This document shows positions 11,894 to 47,317 of a stretch of 64,000 nucleotides of DNA, one piece after another. How positions within the stretch are numbered: the first letter of the stretch is position 1; the number at the start of each line of letters is the position of its first letter. Under the pieces are notes generated by a model. It had not been told where the DNA came from, searched no databases, and worked only from the letters and a program-made list of their open reading frames with translations. The stretch lies in NCBI RefSeq assembly GCF_932526225.1, contig NC_064042.1, forward strand, positions 3,083,001 to 3,147,000, written 5' to 3'. Source of the stretch: Nematostella vectensis. Taxonomy: Eukaryota; Cnidaria; Anthozoa; Actiniaria; Edwardsiidae. Position numbers and translations under genes: made by a program.

Positions 11894-13712
11894 GGCCTGT
11901 GCACTAGGCTAGTATCACGTGACCATGTGCGCACGTCGCCTGGCTCAGCACCTGGATAACTGTCAGGGGAGGGGATAGGTATTTTTTTTTACAGTTTTCA
12001 TTCGACGAGTCAGGCGACGAGGTATCGGCTAATGCGATTGATTGACGGGCTCCACGTGACGTTCCTTGACAGACACATGGATTCTGACTTGTCGAGTACC
12101 TTCCATGAAAGGATCTGCAAGCCAATAGGAAGTGGAATGTACGATCACGTGAGCAGTGCTGTTTCGGCCGGTCAGTCAACAGCGCTACGCCAAGTAGTCT
12201 AGTTAGGATAATCACGGCTGTGTTTCGAATCAAAAGCGGACCGTTTTTTTTTACTAACACGCATACGAAACATTCCTTTATGAAGGGGACCGTTCAGATG
12301 CCCTGGGTTCCAAGAGTCCTCGCACTGCCGAGAGCGCTACGAACGAATGCTTGTTTCGACTTAACGCTAGGCCTATTATATGGAGCCTAGGAACGACGAG
12401 CCTCTGGTACCCAGGGAACTATAAAACCAATTCGATCAAAAGGAAAATATTATAACAAATGCAATAAGCGTGCACTAGGAAGCACCTGGTATCACTTTTC
12501 TTAGTAAAAGATAGCGTCCTTGCGTGCGAGTGTTCTCCCCCCAACAACTCCGCCCCCATCCACCCCCATCTTACATCTTGGGGAAGGTGGGAGGGGGGGT
12601 GGGGGAGGACTCCGGGGGAGGACTCCGGCCCACAAGGGTAAAAGGGCGGGGCTCGAAGAGAGGATGGACGACTTACCCTCACCTCCCTCCCTTGCCCCTC
12701 CTCTTCTGGTACCAGAAAATGCTGTTAATATTAGGTTAGATATATTAAAATTTTGTAAAAATGCACATGACAGTTAATAAATGTGTGTTGTTTGAAAATA
12801 ACGTCAAAAGCACACACAATTAAGTGGGAAAGTTTCTCTGTTTGGAAACCCAGGCTTTCTAAATGGCCCGAATTCTGTGAACTTCCCAACAACCTCGCGA
12901 CCAGGGTCCCTGAGTTTGCGGGGAGACCAAGAACCATCCAGCGTTTCTTTTTAATGTAATCAAGCGGCCTCTAACCACAGTGAACTATAAATCAAATATT
13001 TGAAACGCTTAATGCGAATGTCACAGACGTAAATAATCCCTATTTTAGCGTTGTGTTCAATCCTGTTTTCACAAGCATGGCATCTTGTGCGAAGTACTAT
13101 TCGCAATTTTTAAAATTTGTAAAATATCTATTTTTAATACTTGCGTAATGGAATTAAATGAATTGTGTTTTGCGTTTCCTTTTTTATGTGTGTGTGTCGG
13201 TGGGGGGTAGTGACCCTATGCCCTGCAATTCTCAGTAATCTTAGATCCCATTTAGTGATCCGTCATCAAAAATGAATCAAGCGATTCCTATAGATGATCA
13301 TAGCGGATCCAAGGAAAATCAGTGATCGTAAATATTTCACCCTTGTTGCGTTTTATAGTGCTAGAAATCCTATGATTTATCTGGTCATGATTCGGTGCGC
13401 TCCTTTCATATCCTAGACCCCTTACTGTTTTAATATGCGTGGCGCGTGATGACGTAGGAGATGTTACTGGTGGCTGATCTTAAATATTCAGACCGGGTCT
13501 AAAGATAGCTTGCAAGATGCTATGCCTTATATTTACATACTAATAATTAGTTTCTATTCAAGCTTTGTACATTTTGTTTGGTTCTTTTTGTAATTTTTTT
13601 TCTATTTCTTTGTATTTGTTTCGGTCAGGGGTGGGGTGGGGCTGGAGCTTAAGAAGTAGTCGGGGTAGACTGGGTCCCACTGTAGTTTTCAGACCTTTGC
13701 TGTAAAAAGGAC
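11894..13712. other. Receptor 3' UTR and intergenic region before KMO
   Basis: No exon was recognised between the receptor stop and the KMO start. A possible AATAAA for the receptor is at 12776-12781. At 12540-12670 there is a C/G-rich stretch with poorly supported short frames on both strands. The KMO promoter should lie in the last few hundred bases, but no TATA box was identified. Confidence 0.5.
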
Positions 13713-27873
<14,161 letters not shown>

Positions 27874-29539
27874 TATGCCTTCAGTGTAGATATAGTGTCC
27901 CAAACAGGTGAAGCCTGTATAAAAGCGACATAGCAACAACGTCCACAGATCTGTAGAACCTGAGAACGAGGCGACGGTTTAGGAATGGGGCTATTTTCTC
28001 CGGGGTTGGACGACATACACAGCATCTGTTCATCATAGAAAATAGTCTCGAGTTATTTGCAGTTTTTATTTGATAAAATAGATCGATGTTTTAGTTGAGG
28101 GTGTACTATGGGTATGTTAACCTTGCAGCACAAACTGATTTGTAAGAACAATTTTACGTGATTTTTTAGAAGAAAAAAGGCCCTGTTACAATGAGACGCA
28201 CGTTACCGTGGCCACCTTGATAATTTGAGAGCTAGAGGATTGCGAGGAACGTTCTAGCTGATTTTCATAAACATAACTTTACTAATCCATTCCGTAAAAG
28301 AAGAGAAAAATATCGACAGAGCAATCCCTGGCATATCGACATTCCATAAAAAAAACATTTAACAAGCCAGTTATCCGCAAATACGAATAAATATTGAGCA
28401 AAAAATCCAAACATTAACCTGCTAAGAAAATACCCCCTTTCTGTCAGACATTTTTATTTAATTGAATGGTCGGTGCTTTACAGAGAACATCCTACAGTTT
28501 TAGGAGGGGGCGTGAGGGGGTGCGAAAACCGCACAAAAACCGTCAAAATAAGTCAATAACCGTAAACCGCGCAGTCTAGAGAAAACCGCAAACCGCGAAA
28601 TAAAATATCAAAAACCGCGCCAGATTTGAGACAAAACCACATCACCGCAAACCTTACGCCCCCTCTCTTTTAGCTTTAATTCGTAACACGGACATCTTAA
28701 CTGCTTCATCGCTACAATTTTTTTTAGTTTTTTTTTCTGTCTTCTGAACGTTTCGACTTCCTTTCTTTGTTTCTACTTTCCGTTGTTAATATAAGTAAAC
28801 AGAAAGTTCTACAAGTGGGATGTTACAGACCCACTTCCACTCCAGACAAATATACGCGTTGGTTGTCAATAAAGTAGATTTGTGTGTGTGGCTTTTTTTT
28901 TTTTTTTTGGTCAGGAGAAAATTCAAAAATAGGGAAACTTGTATATATAAATTTTGAATAAATTTGAGTGTTTCTGTGATATTTGTTTTCTTCCCTTGCC
29001 CTCCCCTCCCCTCCCTCCCCCCCTCTCAGGGACTCCGTTTCTTCCTAAGTGCAGACTTCCATAACAAAAACAAACACTCGTCCCACGCGAAAAAAAATAA
29101 AACCTTCCATTTACTTAACCACGCAATAACCCCCTTTTTCTGGCGTTCTAACGTCAGACTGCAAAATTACTGCTTGAATAACTTGCTTGAATTTCCGTAT
29201 TTGTGGTTTGTTTTGAATTGTCTTTCCCGCCTCTTGTGTAAACTTTATTCTGCTTCCTGTTCGCAAGCTTTTCCTTGTTTCTTTGGGGTTACTTTTTGTC
29301 CTATTGTTCTTCGTTTTTATAAGAAAATAATGCCAAAAAAATTAGTTATTATGTTTCCTATAAATACCATACCACTTTTAAATGCGTTTCGCTGAAAAAA
29401 TGTCGATTTGTTTTGATTTCGAATTGAGCAACAAAAAAGCGCGCCATATTCCGTGAAAAACTTGATCGATGTATCAATTCTCACTAGCGACGGCTCGATA
29501 TAATTGACATCGTCATAGCAACAGGGCGTCGCGTCATCG
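27874..29539. other. KMO 3' UTR and intergenic region before DYRK
   Basis: No gene was recognised. Within it, 28497-28677 is a candidate TIR element: AGGGGGCGTGAGG at the left and CCTTACGCCCCCT at the right bound a block rich in AAAACCGC repeats. Candidate AATAAA signals occur near 28385. The rest is AT-rich with homopolymer runs. Confidence 0.45.
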
Positions 29540-29943
29540 ATTTTCTCACGACCGTCATCCTTTCAACGGTTTTCTTCGGCCATATTTCGTTCGAATTTTG
29601 AATTTTTTAAAGCGGGTAAAGCGATCTGGTAGCGGAAGGCATCCCTTGGCTTGGAAAAGCAATTCTTCGACTTCTGGAGGGGCTCTGGGTTGAATAATTG
29701 ATGCGAGAACGGGCAGGAAACTTGGAATATTGCGAGGGGAGCGGTTCGTTTTATTCAACTGCAACGTGATTGCTGAATCAGCGCGCGAGTTTTGTTTTTT
29801 TGTGCGAAGAAAAATTTTCCTGGCTTGTCAAGTTTGCCGGAACACGCATTGATTTGGGCCACAGCTCCACACAGATAACCAAGGAATGGATTTACGCGAT
29901 TTGTAATGTCAGTGGAAGGGATAGCGAGATTTGCCATGCGCCG
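29540..29943 (+). promoter_or_regulatory. Candidate promoter and non-coding first exon of the DYRK gene
   Basis: A less AT-rich segment ends in a strong donor (GCCATGCGCCG|GTAAGTAAG, GT at 29944). The DYRK coding start lies in a small exon whose acceptor (TTTTCAG, 33231-33233) implies an upstream 5' UTR exon. This is the best candidate upstream, but without transcript data it is inference. Confidence 0.35.
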
Positions 29944-32900
29944 GTAAGTAAGGATTGATATGAAAAGTTTATATCTTCACAACAACCTTCGCTTTGTGAT
30001 TGATCGTTCCTTTTGGCGCGCGAATAGAAGGCCAAGTTTTCCCCGCTTGATCGCCTAATAATACCAGAAACTAAACTGATATTATACCTTGATCTTCTGA
30101 ACTGCTTCTTGGTGGGTTTGGTTTCTGTTTAGACTGTGTGGATGCAGAGAAAATTGAACGCGAAATCTGTCAAAACATCGTGCGGTTTATTTTTCCTGAA
30201 ATGTTAATGAGCAAGTGAATGTCAGAGCGACCCGAGAAATCGCATTGTCTGCCTTGTTTGCAAAGTTTCTACTCTTATAATTCATTCTTGTTAAAGGGTT
30301 TCAAGACAAACTTCTTGATAGAAGCGTGAAATTAGGAATCAATCGTCAAAGTTTTAGTCTTGGGCAATCGTTTTCTAGCACGGAGCTTGGATTTCGATTT
30401 CATGGCAATCCGTCCAAAATGGTGGCTTCCCAAATAACGTTCGATCATGTATTCTAGAATCCTTTTAGCGTTCTAAAAGTATAAAATTTTCTCTTCTATA
30501 GAAGGTTTACCTATGTGTGGTATCTCCTTCAACGTTGGAAATCCCTCCAAATTGGTTTTATCCTGCGATCGCTTGGTTTATCTTGGCTACAAACTCGTGT
30601 GCTTGCTGTCGAAATTAAATTCAACTTTTCGGTTCTATTTTTTAAGTTTTTTTGTTTGAACGCAATATCCGCGATCTACTTACTGAATGGACATTATATA
30701 GTCAGAAGCCGCCAGTTTATAATACGTTTGTATATTCTACAGAGAAACTTAACACAATCCGTGACATTTCTTGCGTAATTTGCTCACGGTTGCAGAAACC
30801 ACGGCCATACAATCGTGCTCGCTTCCTTTTAATGCATGTAATCAGTACGATTTTTCTCAGAGAAATTCACGAATAGCACGTTTTTAAATCTCACTAGCCT
30901 TAGATGTTTGTATATAATCTAAATTTACTAAAACAGTCTATAGATCAAATAAATCCATCCGCGGTGCCAATGGTACAGCTAAAATTTCATTCATTCTTCG
31001 ATATTTTCGTCCCCCGTTTGTTCCATATTCATGTAGTATATTTATTGAGTTTGTGGTCTAGAGAAGCGTATATAATGTTGATTAGCTAGAACTGTGGCCT
31101 TATTGGCTTTAGCTGATCAATTTTTAGATCAAATGCAGCTTAGCATCGGGCGAAATTCCCTGCCTATATTCTTGTTTAGTGTGTCCATTTCAAGTTGAGT
31201 ATCCTGTCGTTTTCAGCGGTTAACTGTGAGCTCCTTGTCATAGACGCGTTTAAAATGTTCATAAGATTTCTGATCACTTGTTCTAATCAAAATCGTTGGT
31301 AATTCTTGCATGCCAGCTTGTGAAAAGACATTAAAATTTATCAAATTCATGACGTTGAACCAAAAATCCAAGTGGGAATGAGGCACTTTGAGCACCAAGT
31401 GGATTCAAAGGTAAACTCGAATTAACTTTGCGAAAATGCGAATAGTACCCACATTTCTCTAGTCGAGTTAGTATTATCTCTTTTTGTTTCACTCTACCGT
31501 GTGGAAACCTTCTGTAATCTCAATATTTACTGAAACCATATGTCAAAAATAATTAAAAAAGACTGAACTTGCAGTCGAATTATAAAAAGAATATTATTAA
31601 TTTCCTCACTTCCTTTATATCAACCTGAATTTCCTGTCTAGACTGTCTAATGAATTATGATTTAACTAACATACATTCTTTTTATAATGTATTTTCTAAA
31701 GTATTGATGGATAATTGGCAAGCTTAAATTGCTAAAAATTTTTTTTTAATTCCATGTATATCAAATAGACTATATTAAGAAAACAGTCCCATAAATATTT
31801 TTTAATACTTAGTGATTCTTCCTTTCTGCCTATGTCAAGGTCATCACGATTGTAGCCTATTTTGTTTTGATTGATATATTTAGAAAAAAGTTTATTATAA
31901 CTGTGTAGGACTCATAAATACCATAATTAACCAACCCTCTAGATTTTAATAACTGTTGAGTTTATGAAGGTTGCAGACACCACATATGGGTCAGACATAT
32001 TATGAATGGTATTTTTAGCAGAATTTAAGTAGCCCCCTGGCCAGCTAATTTATAGCGGAATATATTGAGCATTTATGCGCAACCTTCTGCTGTAGTAAAT
32101 AGGGTCTTGATCTTAATAGAAATTTAGACTGTCTGCACTGACAGTTTTAAAGTGTTTCCAAGAAAAAAATTCCATTTGGTTTCCTTTAGGTAAAAAATGT
32201 GATGGTGAACAACTGTTCAATAACACTTTCTTGCAATTTTAAAGATTGCAGATCCTTTTCAGTATTCTATTTTTATAATAGAATGTTTATTTTTGAAGTC
32301 TTTGATATGAGATACTTTAGAAACCTGAATAAATATTCATCACTATTTCAACAATTAAATATGAGTTGTAGTTCGAATGATTCCAGTTATTGGACTTTTT
32401 AACCTTTTTTTATTTCTTTTTGCAATTTTTTTTTACCATATTTTATACGCTACTCTGTGTAAGATGTATCTGGAACTTCTAAGGTGTTTGAGCAGCACTC
32501 CAATTTTAAAAGTTATTTTAAATAAAACATTCAAAACTCTCTTGTCCCTGTACATCTGCTGGCAAGGGTTATCGCTTTCTTCCAATAAGGTCATCCTGAC
32601 GCACCATATAGGGATCGTAACTCATTGTGTTACGATAGCAACAACTCCAATAACGTTTCTACAGTTTCAGTTTTATAAAGTAGACTAGATCTTGATTCCT
32701 GTGACCACCAAATGAATAGCTTTCTTCTATAAACCATAACCAGGTTCCAATTCATGATAAAAGTCACTATATACATATGTTTTATAGCAAACAAAATATA
32801 GCTGTATTTTCATGATTTTAATACCCTTTCCTGAAAAAAGCAAACTCTGGTATAGTCTCTCATTTTTTTATGCCAGCAAAACTTTGGCTTTTACTTTTAT

Positions 32901-32999
32901 ACTTTTAGTGAAAAAATAGTCTTGAAAAGTTACAAAAATGTTTTTTGCATACTAGGAAAATGTGTTAGGAATTTGGCCCAGGGTGCTTGCAATGTGTGT

Positions 33000-33215
33000 T
33001 TTTTTTGCTTGCTTGTTTGTTTGCTTGTTTTTCTCTTGTTTACTTGCTTGTTTTTATTTTGTTTGCTTGTTTTACTTTTGTTTGCTTGCTCATTAGTTTG
33101 CTTGGTGTTTTCCCATGTTTGTTTGCTTGTTTTTCTATTGTTTACTTGCTTGTTTTTCATTTGTTTGCTTGTTTTACTTTTGTTTGTTTGTTTGCTTGTT
33201 TGTTTGTTTTTAAGC
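33000..33215. repeat. (TTGC/TTTG)n tetranucleotide repeat
   Basis: Degenerate CTTGTTTG/TTTGCTTG repeats lie immediately before the acceptor of the DYRK start exon. They produce spurious Cys/Leu/Phe-rich frames on + and Lys/Asn/Gln-rich frames on -. The T-rich strand may extend the polypyrimidine tract of the acceptor at 33233. Confidence 0.85.
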
Positions 33216-33255
33216 TTGTTTACATCTTTTCAGCTGCTAAGATGCTTTTTATAAC

Positions 33256-42427
<9,172 letters not shown>

Positions 42428-44940
42428 CCGCACATTGGCGTACGGTCACCACTAGAATACACCCACTGCATATTCACCTTTTGGACGCTAGTTACCACAG
42501 TATATTAACCACCCTTTTAACGCTATTATTTCACACATTGAGGGCTTAAAAAAAACCTAAGTTATTAGGATTCAAAAGAAGTGTAAAAAGGATTCAAAAG
42601 ATGGGTGCAGTTTGTATTGTGTTGGTTACCGTGCGCCATAACATGTTGGTTGGGAGTGATTATTTTTGCGCCATGTGGGGAGCTGCCCCACAGGTGTCTT
42701 TATTCGGAGCGGGAGAAAGCGATCCCGGGAGGCATTGCGCCAAAGGACGGCGTTATATTGTGTCACGAGAAGATTGCGTTACGCGAAGATTTGTGTTACA
42801 CGGGATGGTATACAATTGACACGCTTTAACGACGGCGTTTCGTGACTTGGTCATGAAGTCAAGATGTGGATGTTGTCCATCGAAACATCACGATTGCGTT
42901 GCGTGATCCATTTTGTCATGCTGTTGTGTTTTGCTACAAAGTGTGACGTCACAAGACGCAATGTTAGACAGTATCCCGTATCTATGGTGTAACACATGAA
43001 GTGTCCGTGACTCTGCCACTTGATCTAAATGTCTGCTACTGTCAAGTCCCTCTTGTCAGTGGAAATCGAGCAGTGCGACGTGCTTAGGATCCTAGTACCA
43101 AATATGGTATCCAGTGCCAAATATGGTATCTAGTGCGCCTTTCCGCTTCCTTGACTCAATAGAGAAGAGATATAGAAGGAGGCGTACAAGGGAGATTCGA
43201 GTTGTTTTCAACATTGAATTTGGTTAGTATGGTTTAGCTAGTTATTGCAGCAGCGCCTTCTCTTTACTGTTAGCTTCAATGCAGCCATTAATTAGCTGAA
43301 GTCACTGAGAGAAAGTGTACAATATATCCCTTCTTTTCTTGACAAGTCACGTAGAGTGTTAGTCACCTATACCACCCTTCATCTTGTTTACTCTCCTTCA
43401 ATTAAGTATTTTGTGGCAAGCGTCTGTCACCCTGTTTTACATCATTATTATTTTTATTTTATTATTATTTTGTTCGGAAGCGTTTATATTTTTATGTATT
43501 TCCAAATATTGCATTACTTTTTATTGTCAAAATTCCACGGCGAAGGCGAAAAATATAAAAGGGATCTACTAGATTACACTTTCTTCCACTGACTTGCTCT
43601 CTTTAACTTCGCATTGCGCTACGCTAAAAGGGAATGCAAAGATTAGAGAGAAAGTACCAGAGAATTACAGGAGGCAGTTGTAAAATTGAAAGATTTGTCT
43701 CGAATATTTATTCGCTATGCATTTGTCCGAAAGAAAAAATCTGGGGAAAAGGAGTGCTTTTTGTTCGGTATTTTATTTATCGTTTGCTTTCCCTTGCTTG
43801 CAATGTTTCTCCTTAAACACTCCTAGGCTTTATGCAATTTAGAATTTAATCTTCAAAAACCTGCATGGAATATATGTATTATCTCGTTTTAACTATTTAG
43901 TTATCCTTTTTTAACTTTCGTTTTTAATATTTGCTTTTATATTTAGTCTATATTGTTCTTTTTAATCATCTCTCCCTAAGTATTTTATCTTTTGGATCCA
44001 CTTTGGTCTGTTTTTATTTCGATTTGATAATCCTGTTGACTTTGTCTTTTTTTTTACGTTTTCCCAAGAACTCAGTTTTCAAATTTGAACTAAATAGGTC
44101 AACTTACTTAATGGGGAAGGAACACTGATTTAGCTTTTAAATTAGATTTCTTTATTTCTTTTTCTTTTCTAATGGTAATGTTCATTCTTAAAGTGTGAAC
44201 CCGACTTAGTAGAGCATTTTCACCTTTAGATGTAACGGCAAATTTTTAATAAATGCGGCTTGAGCGCTCGCCTACGTATCGACGTCATTTTCCCATAAAT
44301 TTTAAGGGTTATTATTAAAACCGGTAAATCGGTCTCATTTTTAAATGTTAAGGAAAAGCGTAGTATCTTTCAGTCTCGGCTGTTCGTCGTGACATTACGT
44401 TACGCAGTCGTGACATTGCGTTACGCAGTATGAAATTGCGTTACGCGCGCTCCCGTTGGCAGTCGAGACTCGTTGGACTACTGCGCACATTATTTCGGTA
44501 GTTACTTTATGAAAGTATTTTGCAATCGACCTTTTTGTATCTACGTTGATGTCGATAGTCTTTATCATACATAAAGTATCTACCTTTAATTTTTTAGTCG
44601 ATGCTAATTGCACGGTAAGCAATAACTCGCCCTTGTCTCTCACGGCGTGTAAGGTTCTGGAGAGACTGGGATGAGATAGCTTTTAAATTTTTACTCGAGG
44701 GGATGGGGTGAATCCATGGGTGACCACTTTGTTTTAGTAAGTTCTGAACGCTCGCGTTCCTTGAGACCGTTGTACATAAGTTTCAGTCACATTTAGCCTG
44801 TTTTGAGTACCAAAGTGTATGTAGATTTTGGTAAATTAAAAAAAAAAATACTGCATGTATGTGTAAAGTCAATTGCTTATAAGGTTATGATTTAGGTTTA
44901 TGAAGCTCGTGGTTACAAAATAGCAGTTCCAAAGGCTTAC
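42428..44940. other. DYRK 3' UTR and intergenic region
   Basis: No coding exon was recognised. A possible AATAAA is at 44248-44253. Around 44380-44450 there are three short copies of GTGACATTRCGTTACGCAG. Short frames on + at 42601-42829 and 43356-43592 show no family resemblance and are probably chance. Confidence 0.5.
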
Positions 44941-44959
44941 ACTTTGTGATATCACTACG

Positions 44960-45435
44960 ATACTACACGCGCTCTCATTGGCTGATCAGCGCACCGTACC
45001 TTCCTTCTTCGATACTACGCGCGCTCTTATTGGCTTATTAGCGCACTGTACATTCCCGCCTTGATTGTATTGTTCTCTTTTGCTCCGACAAAGGGCTAAC
45101 GTCGAAACGTCAGCGCAACCACTCGGTTCCACCGAGGCGTTTAACATACCTTTTCAACCTTGTGTTGATTCAAACCTTGCCTACACCACGCCTACGCAGA
45201 CCATCTAGTTTTTCTACAGCTTGCCTGTAGTCTTTCCAGTTATACCACTTAACTTATATAGCTACGATTCCACTCGCGCTCTTATTGGTTGATCAGTGCA
45301 ATGTACATTCCCGTCTTGAGTATACAGCTACTATAAAACGTGCGCTCTCATTGGTTGGTTAGCGCACTGTACATTCCCGTCTTGATTGTACAGCTACGAT
45401 AATACTACGCGCGCTCTCATTGGATGATTAGCGAA
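44960..45435. repeat. Repeat cluster with inverted CCAAT units and a probable Penelope-like fragment
   Basis: Five copies of GCGCTCTYATTGGYTGATYA followed by GCGCACTGTACATTCCCG start near 44970, 45020, 45275, 45340 and 45412. Between the second and third copies, 45070-45240 is a different sequence containing AAGGGCTAACGTCGAAACGT and CACTCGGTTCCACCGAGGCG. I recall similar sequence as abundant repeats in invertebrate genomes, linked to Penelope-like elements. That link is from memory and tentative. Confidence 0.5.
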
Positions 45436-45607
45436 CCATTCCCCTATATGCGCGGGGATCACCTTTTCTTTGCCTCACCTGCCTCACCCTCTAAACAAGC
45501 GCAGTGCTTCCTTACCCAAAACGCAGGTTAACACTCGGTATATTAAAAAAATCTCTCGCCCCAGCTTCACCCTTCTCGGCGCTCCTATCTCGGAAACATC
45601 TGGGCCG

Positions 45608-45722
45608 GGTTCCTAGAAAGCAGGTTTACGCTAACCCAGGGATAAATGCTCTTTTTATCCAATCAAAGGTAAAGATAGCCGTCTATATCCCTGCTTTAGC
45701 GCTAACCTGCTTTCTAGGAACC
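45608..45722. mobile_element. 115-bp fold-back/MITE element
   Basis: The left end GGTTCCTAGAAAGCAGGTT (continuing TACGCTAA) and the right end in reverse complement (same 19 bases, continuing AGCGCTAA) match at about 25 of 27 positions. The interior is only about 60 bp. Confidence 0.75.
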
Positions 45723-45843
45723 GCCTCCTGTACGTGACGTCTGCTCGGGTGTAAAGTAAAGGGTTCTGTCACAAATTTTCCGTGTGCCACTATTTACTCA
45801 CCAGCCTCACACGAGAGGAGAAACGGCAACTAGCCTGGGGAAT

Positions 45844-45909
45844 GTGTAGTTCCAGAAAATATCCATACATCCATGGGGGGAAGGGTATGGATATTTTCTG
45901 GAACTACAC
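45844..45909. repeat. Perfect 25-bp inverted repeat with 16-base loop
   Basis: GTGTAGTTCCAGAAAATATC (first 20 of 25 bases) at 45844-45868 is exactly reverse-complemented at 45885-45909. Loop 45869-45884 contains CCATGGGGGG. The perfect arms suggest a recently formed or maintained fold-back element. Confidence 0.9.
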
Positions 45910-45934
45910 AATCCTATGTAAGGCTTCTTGGCTC

Positions 45935-46066
45935 TCTTAGGCCTAGCACAAGCGCCGTTCTTTTCATGTGCCGTTTCAAATGCAAATGAACAAGAATTAT
46001 CGAATTGGGTCATCTGCATTTGGAACGGTACATGAAAAGAACGGCGTCTAAACTAGGTCTTGATCA
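45935..46066. mobile_element. About 130-bp fold-back/MITE element
   Basis: Arms of about 55 bp: the left contains CGCCGTTCTTTTCATGTGCC, and the right, in reverse complement, CGCCGTTCTTTTCATGTACC, then TTTCAAATGCAAATGA versus TTCCAAATGCAGATGA. Only about 20 bases separate the arms. The + frame at 46005-46211 that runs through it is not a gene. Confidence 0.75.
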
Positions 46067-46626
46067 TCCGCTTGATATATTGAAAGAATTTTCGAGTTTC
46101 AGTAACATTATACCATTTAATATCTTACTGGAAGACTTCTTCTATTTTCTTTGCATGATATTCGATTTGCTTTTAATGGATTCACTGGTAAAATTTAATT
46201 ACATCAAATGATCGTTATTAAATAATGCTACTATAATTTCAAAAATGTTATGTCAATGTCGAGGAGTCTAGTGATATGAATGGCACAATTTTCATGTCAA
46301 AGCTATACTGGATTCGCGTGACGAAAGTGATGCGAAAACTTCATATTTCAATTACCTGTAATATGAAACCGTTATTTTTATTTTCCTTCTAATTTGTACA
46401 TCCCTCATTATTAAACATCAACCTAAAATAAGGAATCTCTGTTGAGCGACTCTCTTGTTTATCACAACTTGAAATTAAGTTTTCATTATGTTTTCAAGGT
46501 TTTAAAAACTAAGGTCTTGCTTTCAGCTACCCTTGAATAAAAAGTCAAATACAAAAAGAAATAAAATAAATCTCTGACAATTACTTTTTAATTATATTTT
46601 ACACCAGTTACCGGTATATAGCGGTT

Positions 46627-46632
46627 TTTATT
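46627..46632 (-). terminator. Polyadenylation signal AATAAA of the first PTB gene
   Basis: AATAAA on the minus strand, about 30 bases past the stop at 46661, implies a very short 3' UTR. Confidence 0.55.
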
Positions 46633-46660
46633 GAAACTCAAGTGCGTCTGCCGTCTGGCA

Positions 46661-47317
46661 TTACGTTTTGTTTTTCAAAGTGGCCGACTCACGTTCAACA
46701 GTCGCTAACATATCCTTAACTATGTTATCAAGTTCTTTCTCCTCTCCATCGATCACCCCGACTTTGGTAGTCTCCACGCTAGTCGTGTCTCCATTTGAGG
46801 AATACGTTTCGCAGACGTCTTTTCCCTCGCTCCCCGTATCCTCTTTCCTTGGCAAAGTACCACTTTTCCTCTCTTTACGGAGCTCTTCGAAATGTCCCTC
46901 GCGAAATGCCGAGTACAAGGCGAGAGCGATGTCTTTCGCCTTCTCTTCTGAGTTGCACATAACAGCGTGACACTCAACTTTCCTTGGTGATTTAGAGACG
47001 TGATGATTAAAAGCAAAAATACAAGTCTCGTAGCGGTTCAAAGTGCAATAAGACATGTCTTTAATAGGATAGAATCGACAGTCTTGATGGCGTTTTGCTT
47101 CGGTTATCTTTAAGCCTTCTTTGCAGACTTCGAGAGTGATTTTCGGGCATGACTTTTCCTCCAGCTTGACATTGTCGTAGATTTTACGCACCGCTTGTTC
47201 AATTCCAGCTACCCCTGGTTCATTTGTGCTCACAAAACCCAAATACTTCGCTTGGAAAATCTTCTCAGCGGCCAAATCTGCTTTACGATGCTTTACCTTG
47301 ATCATCTTTCCTATCAT
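46661..47317 (-). CDS. PTB/PID-domain protein, 218 aa, single exon
   Basis: An intact single-exon frame of 218 residues. Residues of about 18-155 have the phosphotyrosine-binding pattern: the first strand AKYLGFVSTNEPG, a helix GIEQAVRKIYDNV, strands ITLEVCKEGLKIT and FYPIKDMSYCTLNRYETCIF, then VECHAVMCNSEEKAKDIALA leading to the C-terminal helix LYSAFREGHFEELRKERK. The tail (156-218) is acidic/serine-rich with no recognised motif. The arrangement resembles FAM43-like and other small PTB adaptors that bind NPxY-type peptides (family knowledge). A related gene lies 2.9 kb upstream on the same strand. The start ATG at 47317 is the first in the frame. A specific orthologue is not assigned. Confidence 0.75.
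   Translation of the reverse strand: MIGKMIKVKHRKADLAAEKIFQAKYLGFVSTNEPGVAGIEQAVRKIYDNVKLEEKSCPKITLEVCKEGLKITEAKRHQDCRFYPIKDMSYCTLNRYETCIFAFNHHVSKSPRKVECHAVMCNSEEKAKDIALALYSAFREGHFEELRKERKSGTLPRKEDTGSEGKDVCETYSSNGDTTSVETTKVGVIDGEEKELDNIVKDMLATVERESATLKNKT

Noticed and set aside
28964-29395. Plus-strand 143-codon frame between KMO and DYRK
   Set aside because: Composition follows local T-rich DNA, with no domain pattern or splice context.
42601-42829. Two overlapping + frames after the DYRK stop
   Set aside because: They lie in the probable 3' UTR and match no family.
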